Shown: one piece after another, positions 37,219 to 46,492 of the stretch
Layout of the letters: each line of letters begins with the position of its first letter
Position numbering within the stretch: position 1 is the stretch's first letter
NCBI GenBank assembly: GCA_039111635.1
Contig: JBCAQO010000006.1
Coordinates: 2,790,001 to 2,854,000, forward strand
Reading direction: 5' to 3'
Length of the DNA: 64,000 bases
Source of the DNA: Heterobasidion occidentale
Taxonomy: Eukaryota; Basidiomycota; Agaricomycetes; Russulales; Bondarzewiaceae
Notes under the pieces: model-generated
Seen by the model: the letters and a program-made list of their open reading frames with translations, nothing else
Database searches by the model: none
Told to the model about the DNA's origin: nothing
Made by a program: the position numbers and the translations under genes

Positions 37219-38879
37219 ATGACATCTACGGCTATCGCTCCAGAATCCATTTTGCCTGCTTTTCTTAGCCAGCTGGCCCCTTTAGGATCTACTCGCCTGA
37301 ACCATCTCCTCCGGGATGCTCGCAACGATTTTTCATTTCAAGCTAGAACTCCCAAGCGCGTCGCATCTCTCCTTGACGCAATTGCCTCAATCAGCGTGGA
37401 AAATCCCAAGGGCGATGTTGTTGCTATTGCTCTTGACAGCGGTGAGGACTCGTCGATTTTCATCGCGTCTGACGCCGGCGTGTCTACACAACTCATTGCC
37501 CATCATACACTCGTCTGGGCCTTGCTCTGCCAGATCAGCAATGCAGTCCCAGCCGATAAGCAATCGCCTATCCAGGTCGACAAGATTTTCTACGACAAAA
37601 ACATCATCAAACTTGAAGAACAACTGACCATCCAGGTCTACCGGTTTTCTTGGCGCAAGTTTCATGCTCGTTTTTGAAGCGGGCGGACGTGTTCATCCAT
37701 AGCCTAACTCTTGCCATGCAGTGGTACTCCGACCAACCAGGGATGGTGGAGGTACACCAGCACTGCCGCATTCTTCTTCGGTTTTTCGAAATCCTTCGCA
37801 AGCGCATCGTTCTTTCCTGCCCAGGCGACACAGAGCTTCTTCTCATCCATGAGATTTTCATTACCCTGTTAAGGAGACTGGAACCGCTCCTGAGCGCCGA
37901 ACCTTCCTACTTGGACACCATTCAGGGGTGCATCGGTGCGTCTGTATTTTCTGCTTTTAACTTGCGCATCCGTTCTTTTGTTTGTGTACTGATGACTCCT
38001 GCATAGACAATCATACAGGTCTCAACACCTTCATTCCTGTACGACGCTACCTCGAAAAGGTCCTCTCGCTCACGCGTTCTGGATATGCATTATTTCTGGC
38101 GGCTCATTCTCGAAGCTCAAGTCATTTCTCTTGAAACCTCTCAAGATCGTTTCCATACCGCCTTGCGAGGACAGGGAGTATCGTGCCGATTTTTACCACC
38201 CTGCCTTTCGCAAATTTTGTGAGGACCAGAGCGACGTGATGCAAAAAATTGAAGGAGATCTGCGCCAGCAGACAATTCCTACGCAGTTCTCCGAGCTCTC
38301 AGACGACCTTCGTGACATGGTGCTGGACAAGGAGTGGGAAAGGAGGATGGTCACGCCGTTAGGGGCTGCGTTGCAGAAGGAGAAGAACTCTTCTATCAAG
38401 GCGGACAAACACGGGTTATCTGGACGCGCACGCGTCCACTGTGAGTGCTTGCTCGTCGAGTATTTTGACAAGAACAGGGCATCTCTGCGACCATACGACT
38501 ATATCGGATCATCCAAGCTCTTGTGTTATGGCTGCCACAGCTACTTACGTGCGTACAACGTGACCCACCTCAGTAGGAAATTCTACGCCAGGGGCACGCA
38601 TGGAAAGGTCTATATCCCATGGGTGCCACCCACTCTCGAAGACGGATGTGAGAACGACGTGCGCGTGCGCATATGTAAAGATATGCTATATGACTTGGAT
38701 TTTGTGTGGTCGTCATCTCAGCAGAGGATGTCTGACAGCACGGATGCCTCTGGATCCGGGAATATGGTACGAAATTCAACACTGTGGAACACAGAAGACG
38801 AGATGATCGGTGAGCGATTTGTTTGCATCTCAAGTATGGCGCATCTGACGACTGAATTGTCTGTTCAGATGAAATGTAA
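37219..38879 (+). pseudogene. OTT_1508-like deaminase, plus-strand copy with two frameshifts
   Basis: Close paralogue of the gene at 41,861-43,532, in opposite orientation. It keeps the same two long exons, the same intron near 37,940-38,005, the deaminase motifs HCECLLV and SKLLCYGC (zinc ligands His and two Cys, catalytic Glu), and the tiny last exon. Relative to the intact paralogue it lacks one G near 37,672 (TTTTTG versus TTTTTGG), producing an immediate TGA, and one A near 38,113. Between and after these points the frame is open and conserved. So either a young pseudogene or a gene with two sequence errors. Confidence 0.75.
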
Positions 38880-38998
38880 TCATCGCCATAGAGAGCCGCT
38901 TACATGCCTTTTTGACATGCGCATGCAGTATTCTCCGTCTATGAATGTACATCATCACCTCTCAAACACAGGGAACTGTCGCTTTGCCCCACCCCGTC
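37219..38998. repeat. Nested inverted repeat, left member (deaminase unit)
   Basis: The whole gene body plus about 120 bp of 3' flank (through TCTCAAACACAG) recurs in inverted orientation at 41,755-43,532, with a 2.8-kb spacer holding one F-box copy. Upstream flanks differ. Divergence is clearly higher than between the outer arms, implying an older duplication. Confidence 0.85.
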
Positions 38999-39518
38999 CA
39001 TCTTAGCCACTCTCTGAGCCGTGCAATTTGAGCCGCGCAATTGTCAAATTCAGCAATCTTTAAATTCAGGCATGCTCTGCACGACAATATTTCGGTGAAC
39101 GCGTATCGTTTGTTAAGCCACCTATGCTGACGAGGTCTCTTTGTTCCATACTCTTCTATTACTCCCCACCTTTACAAAATAGCCCTCCTTGCAGCTCTGT
39201 GAAGCTGTTCGGCGCGACTCATGTTCTCTCGAAGCATCGACTTTGAATCGCCAAAGAAAAATCTAAATTTTAGTGCGTCGGCAGTCCGCTGCTAGGTCTC
39301 GCTAGGTACATATCCCCAAATGAGGTAACACGTCAGGACACCCGGGATTCACAACAGTTTGCGTCCCTCATCGATCTATCCGCGCATCTGTAGGCAAGCC
39401 ACCAAGTCATGTGGTTGACCACGACGTATTTCTGAGGAGGCCACCACTGTGAGCGCTCTTTCAAACACACGACCACCTTCTCTGCCTTATCCAGAATTAC
39501 ACATCTCTTCTTATAACA
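38999..39518. other. Intergenic region upstream of the third F-box copy
   Basis: AT-richer spacer with scattered AAATTCAG motifs also seen near 35,457. Its last 100 bases are shared with the F-box fragment at 35,511. No gene. Confidence 0.45.
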
Positions 39519-41530
39519 ATGCCTCTTCCCTTACATTCTAATCCTTCCCAACACATCACCGAGAAGATCTGGAATCGACTCGTTCAGAGATCTTCAGCTG
39601 GGCTGAAAATTGTGGAGGGATCCGAGCCCCATGCCACAACTGTGCAGCTCTTCCCAATTCCTCTGGAGCTTATTTATGAGGTATGTTTGCGTGTTCATCT
39701 AACGAACAATTCGTCTTACACACCGTTTCGTCACCAGATTCTCTGGGACCTTGGCCCAATGACCTATTGAGTCTATCGCGAACCAACAAGTCATTTCGCG
39801 CCTTGCTTTTGGACCACTCATGCGACGTGTACTGGACAGCGGCACTTGCAGCCTATCCTTCCCTTCCCGATCGTCCTCCAGACATGACTCGCCTTAGCTA
39901 CGCCAGCCTCGTGTTCGAGACATATTGTCATGTATGTGGATCTACAGCGACGACCTTACACGGTCGATCGGTACTGACTCCTTATAGAACTGCTTGTCAG
40001 ATGAAGTTTGCCAAGTATACTGGATTCTGCTTCCCGCTTGTGCAAAGGCTGTTTGAAGACGCTGTAGGTGTTGATTTACTGTATCACTCACACTCACCGA
40101 CTCAAACTGATTTTCCCAACTGAAGTTTCCCTAAAGGTATCAGCGAGGCATACTTCAAGAAAGGAGGACCTTACCATCTCGAGGATGCGGATTGGAAGTC
40201 TCGCTGGCGAGCATTCTCTCACAGAGAGGCAAGGTTTGCCCTCAGCAAGTGGTCCAGACTCTCATCGTTGAATCAAGACCGCCATGTGGAGATGAATGAA
40301 GAAGTACGTTGTCATACCAACCTCATATAGGATTCCGCTCAAATGTCAATGTAGCACTCCAAATGGTTCAGAAGCCATTTTTGGGATAAAGAATATCAAC
40401 GCAAGCGTGAGATAGCAAGGAGGAAGAATAAAATACGACATCAAAAGTTTGAGAGGCGAGTGAAATCAGTTTAGTTGGTTCCCTGTTCAGACAACCCATT
40501 CTTAATGTAGCATCGTGGCCTACTTGGAGGACATGGGCTATAAACAGCTGGATGTCTATCCATTATCCATCGGTATTCGGAGTACCAAGCCCTACATAGG
40601 TACGTTCGAGGAGTTAATGAAGGTAGGGCTCCTATCAAAATTTTGCATTTCAGCGTTGACACTCGTCCGTGCAGAATGGGATGATATCAAGCCAGACATA
40701 ATCAAAATTTGTGGAGGACTGCGCAGCGTTTATGGATCGCTTCACCCGACTGGAATCAATCTTGCGTGGATATGGACACCGAACTTCCTAGTGTGGCGGA
40801 CCATAACTACGTCGACATTGCGCTCCTTCCTGAAGTCGAAGAAGTGCTGAGCGTTCGCTACGACCAAGAGATATCTGAAGCCCAGTGGGCCAATCTCCGC
40901 CAAGTCATCCCAGCCGCCTTCCTTCGATGGCGCCACATCGTGGATGTCGAATTGGCCGATGAATTTCCTGTGCTGGCCCCTGTGTTTGAGGTATTTGAGA
41001 CACTAGATCACCCTACAACTCTATTTAGGTGCCTCAAGTGTTCCAACTCGGAAACGTCGCGCGCTGTGGCCTACGCTGACCTGATCTCCCATGGCTGTTG
41101 CAACGAGCCTTTCGATTTCGACAGTACCTCTCGTCAATACCCACGTTCAGCTTCCAGCTATTACAATGCCACAGTATTCCACTTTCGGTATCATCCGTGG
41201 TCCTACGACCGTCTAGTATTCCACACGTGGGGATCGAGCCTGGTCAAGCGTAGCATGACTCTCTGGGGTGTGGATCCGTACAAGGCATCGGGGGCTGAAA
41301 GCATGGACTTCTTGTTTGATTGTCTTACTTGCGACACAACAGAACCGATCCTGTCCATGGACTGGCGAACAATGGTGAGCATTGAATCGACAAGATTTGG
41401 TAGGAGACTGAGCCTCATCGGTTTTTGCACAATACAGATAGACCATGTAAGTAACCATCCGCGCTACCATAGACTCAAAACAGTGCCCCTACCGAGGTCG
41501 AATTCAGCCACGCACGCCAGCTCGGACTGA
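39519..41530 (+). pseudogene. F-box protein gene, central copy 2, frameshifted
   Basis: Exon 1 (39,519-39,680) ends QLFPIPLELIYE and exon 2 opens at 39,738 with ILWDLGP. At about 39,757 the run CCC replaces CCCC of the paralogue, shifting the rest of the F-box (NDLLSLSRTNKSFRALL) out of frame. A second one-base loss lies in the Cys-pair exon near 40,033 (CTTCCCGC for the paralogue's longer run), and another shift near 40,720. The C-terminal part (HNYVDIALLPEVEEVLSVRY to SHGCCNEPF) is a long open frame. Multiple independent breaks favour a pseudogene although the first is in a homopolymer. Confidence 0.65.
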
Positions 41531-41754
41531 AACTTTCCCAATATGCTACAGGAGCGGCGTGACTTACGTCTTTGAGGATTCAGCTGGCCCGGAAAGAAGC
41601 CGATGCCTCCTGCCTCGCACCGTTGTTATATACAATTCGTCGCTTCCAAGGGCTGTCGAATTGCGGATATTAATTGTTATATATGGTTCTCAACGTTCGA
41701 TACCGCCAGTGTGTTCTTGGTGGCAATCTTGCTAAGCGCCCAAGCCGTTGATGG

Positions 41755-43532
41755 ACTGGGTGGGGGAAAGCGAGAGATCACTGTGTTTGAGAGGCGATGA
41801 TCTAGATTCATAGACGGAGAATACTGCATGCGCATGTCTAAAAGGCATGTAAGCGGCTCTCTATGGCGATGATTCCATTTCATCTGAACGGACAATTCAG
41901 TCGTCAGATGCGCCATACTTGAGATGCAAACAAATCACTCACCAATCATCTCGTCTTCTGTATTCCACCCGTCTGGATTTCGCATCATACTCGATCCAGA
42001 GGCATCCGTGCTGTCAGACATCCTCTGCTGAGATGACGACCACACCACAGCCAAGTCTTGTAACATGAACTCGCACATATCCACCTGAACACCGTTCTCA
42101 CTTCCGTCTTCGAGAGTGGGTGGCACCCATGGAATATAGACTTTTCCATGCGTGCCTCTGGCGTAAAACCTCATGGTCGGGTGGGTGATATTGTATGCGC
42201 GGAAGTAGCTGTGGCATCCATAACACAAGAGCTTTGATAATCCGATATAGTCGTATGGTCGAAGAGATGCCATGTTCTTCACAAAGTGTGCGACGAGCAA
42301 GCACTCACAGTGGACGCGTGCGCGTCCAGATAATCCGCGTTTGTCCGCCTTGATAGCAGAGTTCTTCTCTTTCTGCAATGCCGCCCTTAACGGCGTGACC
42401 ATCCTATTTTTCCACTCCTCGTCCAGCACCATGTCACGAAGGTTGTCTGAGAGCTCGGAGAACTGCGTAGGAATCTTCGGCTGGCGCATATCTTCTTCGA
42501 TTTTTTGCATCACGTCGCTATGGTCTTGACAAAACTTGCGAAAAGCGGGATGGTAAAAATCGGCACGATACTCCCTGTCCATGCAAGGCGGTATGGAAAC
42601 GATCTTAAGAGGCTTCGAGAGGAATGGTCTGAGTTTTCGAGAATGAGCCGCCAGAAATAATGCATATCCAGAGCGCGTGAGTGAGAGGACTTTTTCGAGG
42701 TAGCTTCGTACAGGAAGGAAGGTGCCAGGATCCAAATGAATGTCTATGCAGGAGTCGTCAGTATATGAACAAAAGAATGAATGCGTAAGTCAGAAGCAGA
42801 GAATACAGACGCACCAATGCCGCGCTGGATAGTGTCCAAGTAAGAATGTGCGGCGCTCAGATGAGGTTCCAAGCTCCTTGTCAGGGTGACGAAATACTCG
42901 TGGATGCGAAGAAGTTCTGCATCGCCTGGGCAAGAAAGAACGATGCGCTTGCGAAGGTTTTGGAAAATTCGAAGAAGATTGCTGCAGCGCTTGTGTTCCT
43001 CCACCAACTGTGGTTTTTCGGAGCACCACTTCGTGACAAGGGTGAGGCTACGAATGAACACGTCCGCTCGCTTCCAAAAACGAGCATAAAACTTGCGCCA
43101 ACAGAACCGGTAGACCTGGATGGTGAGTCGCCGTTCGAGTTCTTTGATGTCGTCGTTGCGGAAAATCTCGTTCACCAGGGTAGGCGATCCCTGATCCGCT
43201 GGGACTGTCTTGCTGATCTGACAGAGCAAGGCCCACACGGATGTAAGATGGGCAACAAGCTGTGTCGACACGCCAGTGTTCGAAGCGACAAAGATCGACG
43301 AGTCCGTACCGCTGTCAAGAGCAACGGCGACAACATCCCCTTTAGGATTTTCCACGCTGATTGAGGCAATTGCATCTAGGAGAGAGCTGATTCGCTTGGG
43401 TGTTTTAGCTTCAAATGAGAAATCGTTGCGAGCATCCCGACGGAGATGATTCAAGCGAGTAGAGCCAGAAGGGGGAAGATGGCAAAGAAGAGCGGGCAAG
43501 ATGGATTCTGGATTGATTGCCTGAGATGTCAT
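41755..43532. repeat. Nested inverted repeat, right member (deaminase unit)
   Basis: Reverse-complement partner of 37,219-38,998. Contains the intact deaminase gene and its short 3' flank. The similarity stops at the start codon side near 43,532. Confidence 0.85.
41861..43532 (-). CDS. OTT_1508-like deaminase family protein (intact copy)
   Basis: Three exons (43,532-42,815; 42,743-41,943; 41,883-41,861) give 513 residues with consistent phases. The C-terminal domain has the cytidine-deaminase-fold zinc signature: VHCECLL (His 384, catalytic Glu 386) and SKLLCYGC (Cys 413 and Cys 416), in the arrangement of the fungal OTT_1508-like deaminase family. The N-terminal 240 residues are helical (TRLNHLRRDARNDFS, RRLTIQVYRFCWRKFYARFW, NLRKRIVLSCPGDAELLRIH) without a recognised domain. 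The tiny last exon encodes only DEMESSP. Family members are predicted, not shown, to deaminate nucleic acid or nucleotide bases. A frameshifted inverted paralogue lies 3 kb away. Flanked on both sides by F-box copies. Confidence 0.8.
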
Positions 43533-43577
43533 GGTGGTTTTGCGAAGATGAGTGGCAATGAGTGTCGTACAGACTGA

Positions 43578-43588
43578 TATATATATAA
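43578..43588 (-). promoter_or_regulatory. TATA-box candidate for the intact deaminase gene
   Basis: An alternating TATATATATAA run about 46-56 nt upstream of the start codon at 43,532. The plus-strand paralogue lacks it. Being nearly self-complementary it could be simple repeat sequence. Confidence 0.35.
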
Positions 43589-44066
43589 TGTCCTACTTAT
43601 GGATAAATTTGCCAGTTTCAACACCACATCGTCTTAAGAGAAAGTTGTCCTATGTATAGATAATTTTGCCATTTTCTGCTCGACGACGTCTTATCTTTCT
43701 GTCCGTTTTCGTCCTATATAGGAAAGCTTTGCCTCATATGGTCAGATATGATCTCGTCTTTGAGGGTCGTTATCTCACTCTTGCTTTCAGCCTTGCACTG
43801 AGGGGCTCTTTAGTCACCCTCTTGCTTGCCTCTTGCGCTGAGGAGCTCTGCAATCACTTGGATGATCACTGTGTAACCGTTTGCGGTATCTGTGGCCCTC
43901 CTCGCTCTCGCTCAGTCGCTGAGGAGCTATGTGATTGGCCGGTGAGGTGCCATCTCAACTTCATACCACAACCGTCTGTGGAGCTGTAAAGAGCGCTGGC
44001 AGTGCGGGAGCGACACAGCCACCGATCTGAACGGCCCAATACAGGAAATCTTTACTGGAAATGAAA
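43589..44066. other. Upstream region with degenerate repeated CCTA-TTTGCC blocks
   Basis: Three spaced blocks share the layout TCCTA then TA-rich then TTTGCC at about 43,590-43,616, 43,649-43,674 and 43,709-43,733. A further GCTGAGGAGCT repeat occurs at about 43,836 and 43,918. An open frame at 43,666-43,989 covers this region but its protein reflects the repeats and has no domain. No gene supported. Confidence 0.45.
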
Positions 44067-44272
44067 TGCCTCATAGGAGAGCGTGTAGAGAGCCATATGC
44101 GGCAATGGTTTCTTATATTAGAAACCATTGACAGGATCAGACAGGGGCAGCGAGATCAACGAGGGCGAGTGCCTCATAGGAGAGCGTGTAGAGAGCCATA
44201 TGCGGCAATGGTTTCTTATATTAGAAACCATTGACAGGATCAGACAGGGGCAGCGAGATCAACGAGGGCGAG
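44067..44272. repeat. Two perfect 103-bp tandem units, each with a hairpin
   Basis: 44,067-44,169 and 44,170-44,272 are identical. Each contains a perfect 10-bp inverted repeat, AATGGTTTCT and AGAAACCATT around a 6-nt TATATT loop (44,104-44,129 and 44,207-44,232). It lies just outside the end of the right inverted arm. Confidence 0.9.
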
Positions 44273-44319
44273 ACCAAATAACAGTACACAAAATGTGGAG
44301 GTTTGCGTTATATAGTAGT

Positions 44320-44918
44320 AATAACCAGGGACTTCGATGATCGAACATACGCAGGGACCAAAGGGTGGAAGTTGTCTCCAGCATAGACATAGCGTATACG
44401 GCGTATTATTTTCCATTCCACTAGCGCGTGACAGGCAACATTGAACGCCTTTCCTAGCTGTATATCAGGTACCTGTGAATGCTGCATCATCCCTTCCCGA
44501 GTTGCGCAAGCGATCGAGGTCATTTATGCTCAGTCCTATCCGGAACCTGCGTGGGCATGCTGGCGATGCGGTGGATGTCGATGAGAAGCGATGACGCCCA
44601 TCCGATATTATGTGGGCTGATGCAGATAGGAGATGTACGCGGGATGGGGTGGGTTGGTGAGAACGGCGCTGAGTCTCGGTGACCCACACCAGTCCAATTG
44701 TTCTCACACTTCTCGCTTTGCGCACCCACCAGCTATGGGTCGACGCCAGCAAGATCTGGTGTTTCTAATCATGGTCGCTCCTACTAGGAGCTACTAAGCC
44801 CTCTCGCGGACCCTCTTTGTCACCTAGAATGTATATAACTCGCAGCACCGCTCACCCCTGTCACCAGTCGTATCATCTCGAACCGACAGCCCATCTCCAC
44901 ACCTCCTAAACATTTACC
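44320..44918. other. Inner end of right arm with empty transposon site and MDR promoter
   Basis: 44,320-44,626 pairs with 11,611-11,934 at roughly 90 per cent identity. The sequence AGATAGGAG at 44,624-44,632 contains the unoccupied TA (44,627-44,628) into which the element inserted in the left arm. The remainder is promoter of the MDR gene. Confidence 0.7.
44832..44838 (+). promoter_or_regulatory. TATA-box candidate for the right-arm MDR gene
   Basis: TATATAA about 81-87 nt upstream of the ATG at 44,919; conserved in the left arm. Confidence 0.5.
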
Positions 44919-46334
44919 ATGTCCTCGCCCGAGGTCCAGAAAGCTCTCTTGTTCGCCGCTAAAGGCAGCCCTTTTGCCGTTGGCACCCGTCCGATTCCAA
45001 AACCTGGCCCTGGTCAGGTTCTGGTCAAGATCCATTCCGCCGCACTCAACCCAGTCGACAACTTCATCCAGTCCTTCGGCGTATTCGTCGAAGAGTGGCC
45101 TTTCGTCGCTGGGAGCGACGCAGCTGGTGTAGTCGAGGCCATCGGAGAAAACGTCCAAGGCTTGGAGAAGGGAGATCGCGTGCAAGTATCTCATCTACCG
45201 CTCGTGTTCAGATTCTTTGGCTAACAGCGTGCTCTTGCATGTCTACTTATTTTACAGATTATATCAGTGCCTGTTCACGCCTGATAGGGGCACGTTCCAA
45301 CAGTATGGAATTGCTGATGGGGTTAGGGCTGCAAAGGCGAGTGTCTCTTCTCTCGAGCCATCCTCCTCCTCGAGGATGCTGCCTCCATGGGTACATTTCC
45401 CTTTAGGATGATTGCCTGCGTACTCGACGGGGAACATGACAACTCGAGTGACATTTGACATGTATATCCGAATTAATATATACATTTTCTAGATTCCGCC
45501 GAATGTTTCTTTCGAAGGAGCCAGTACACTACCTCTTGGCCTCGCGACTGCGTCAATTGGTCTGTACGCAAAGAAGAGCTCCCGCGGTGGTGCAGGGCTT
45601 TTCCCACCCTGGGAAGAGGGCGGCCGAGGAAAATACAAGGGCCAGCCGATCCTTGTCATTGGCGGCGCCAGCTCCGTAGGCCAATTCGGTGCGTCGCCCA
45701 ACCTCTCCGACTAGCGATGGCGCGTCTGACGTGAGTTCCCAGCTATACAACTGGCAAAACTCTCCGGCTTCAGCCCTATCATCACGACTTGTTCCCCTCA
45801 TTCCGCCGCATACTGCGTTGCTGCCGGGGCGACCCACACAATCGACTATCATACTACGCCCTACAGTGACCTTTCCTCCGCAATTCGCGCGATCGTCGGC
45901 CCTTCCACTTCCATCTCTGTCATCTACGACGCAATCTCCATCCCGGAATCACAACGCGCATGTTGGGATATCCTTGCTCCGAATGGGAGCATCGTAGTGA
46001 CGCTTACGCCCGTAGTCGGAAAGGCCGGAGAGGAGGCAGAGGATGGAAAACGCACGGTGTGGGTATATGGAAATGTGAATCAGCCCGACAATCAGGAATT
46101 TGGTACGGCACTTTACTCTAAATTGACCGCGCTGTTGGCAGAAGGGGCAATCAAAGTAAGAGCTTTCACGCTATTTCGATCCAAGGCTCTGTGATTAATG
46201 TTGTGTGGTCTCCGTAGCCCAACAACATCGACGTGTTGCCGGACGGATTGGCTGGGATACCGGACGGCCTGAAGAGATTGGCTGGTGGGGTCAGCGGAGT
46301 CAAGTTTGTCGCACATCCTCAGGAGACACCGTGA
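44919..46334 (+). CDS. MDR-family quinone/enoyl reductase, right-arm copy (intact)
   Basis: Five exons (44,919-45,185; 45,268-45,336; 45,493-45,688; 45,743-46,155; 46,218-46,334) give 353 residues. The N-terminal GroES-like domain has GPGQVLVKI, ALNPVDNFIQ and AGSDAAGVVEAIGENV; the Rossmann domain has PILVIGGASSVGQF and a bulky C-terminal lid ending KFVAHPQETP. No zinc-ligand cluster is visible, consistent with the zinc-independent reductases. The second intron appears to use a GC donor (AAG then GCGAGT), and its interior is 10 nt shorter than in the left arm. Likely NADPH-dependent reduction of a quinone or enoyl substrate; which one cannot be told. Confidence 0.85.
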
Positions 46335-46492
46335 AGTATGCAGTTGCTGGTACAATCCAATCTTGCCTTTCCGCAGTATGTGTAGATGTAACGAATCGCG
46401 TGATGCGTACAAATTAGTACAGATACTGCTCACCTTAGCGTTGCTTCGTACTTTGATCTACGCCTCACCGCGCTCCTTCAAAATGACCAACC

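Noticed and set aside
43666..43989. 107-codon open frame upstream of the deaminase
   Set aside because: Covers degenerate repeats; no domain, no homologue upstream of the paralogue, and no splice or start context supporting it.
20678..44310. Mating-type B locus (pheromone receptor) suggested by a 7TM gene in an inverted-repeat setting
   Set aside because: The 7TM gene has the DUF6533 signature, not that of STE3-type receptors, and no CaaX-ending pheromone precursor was seen nearby.
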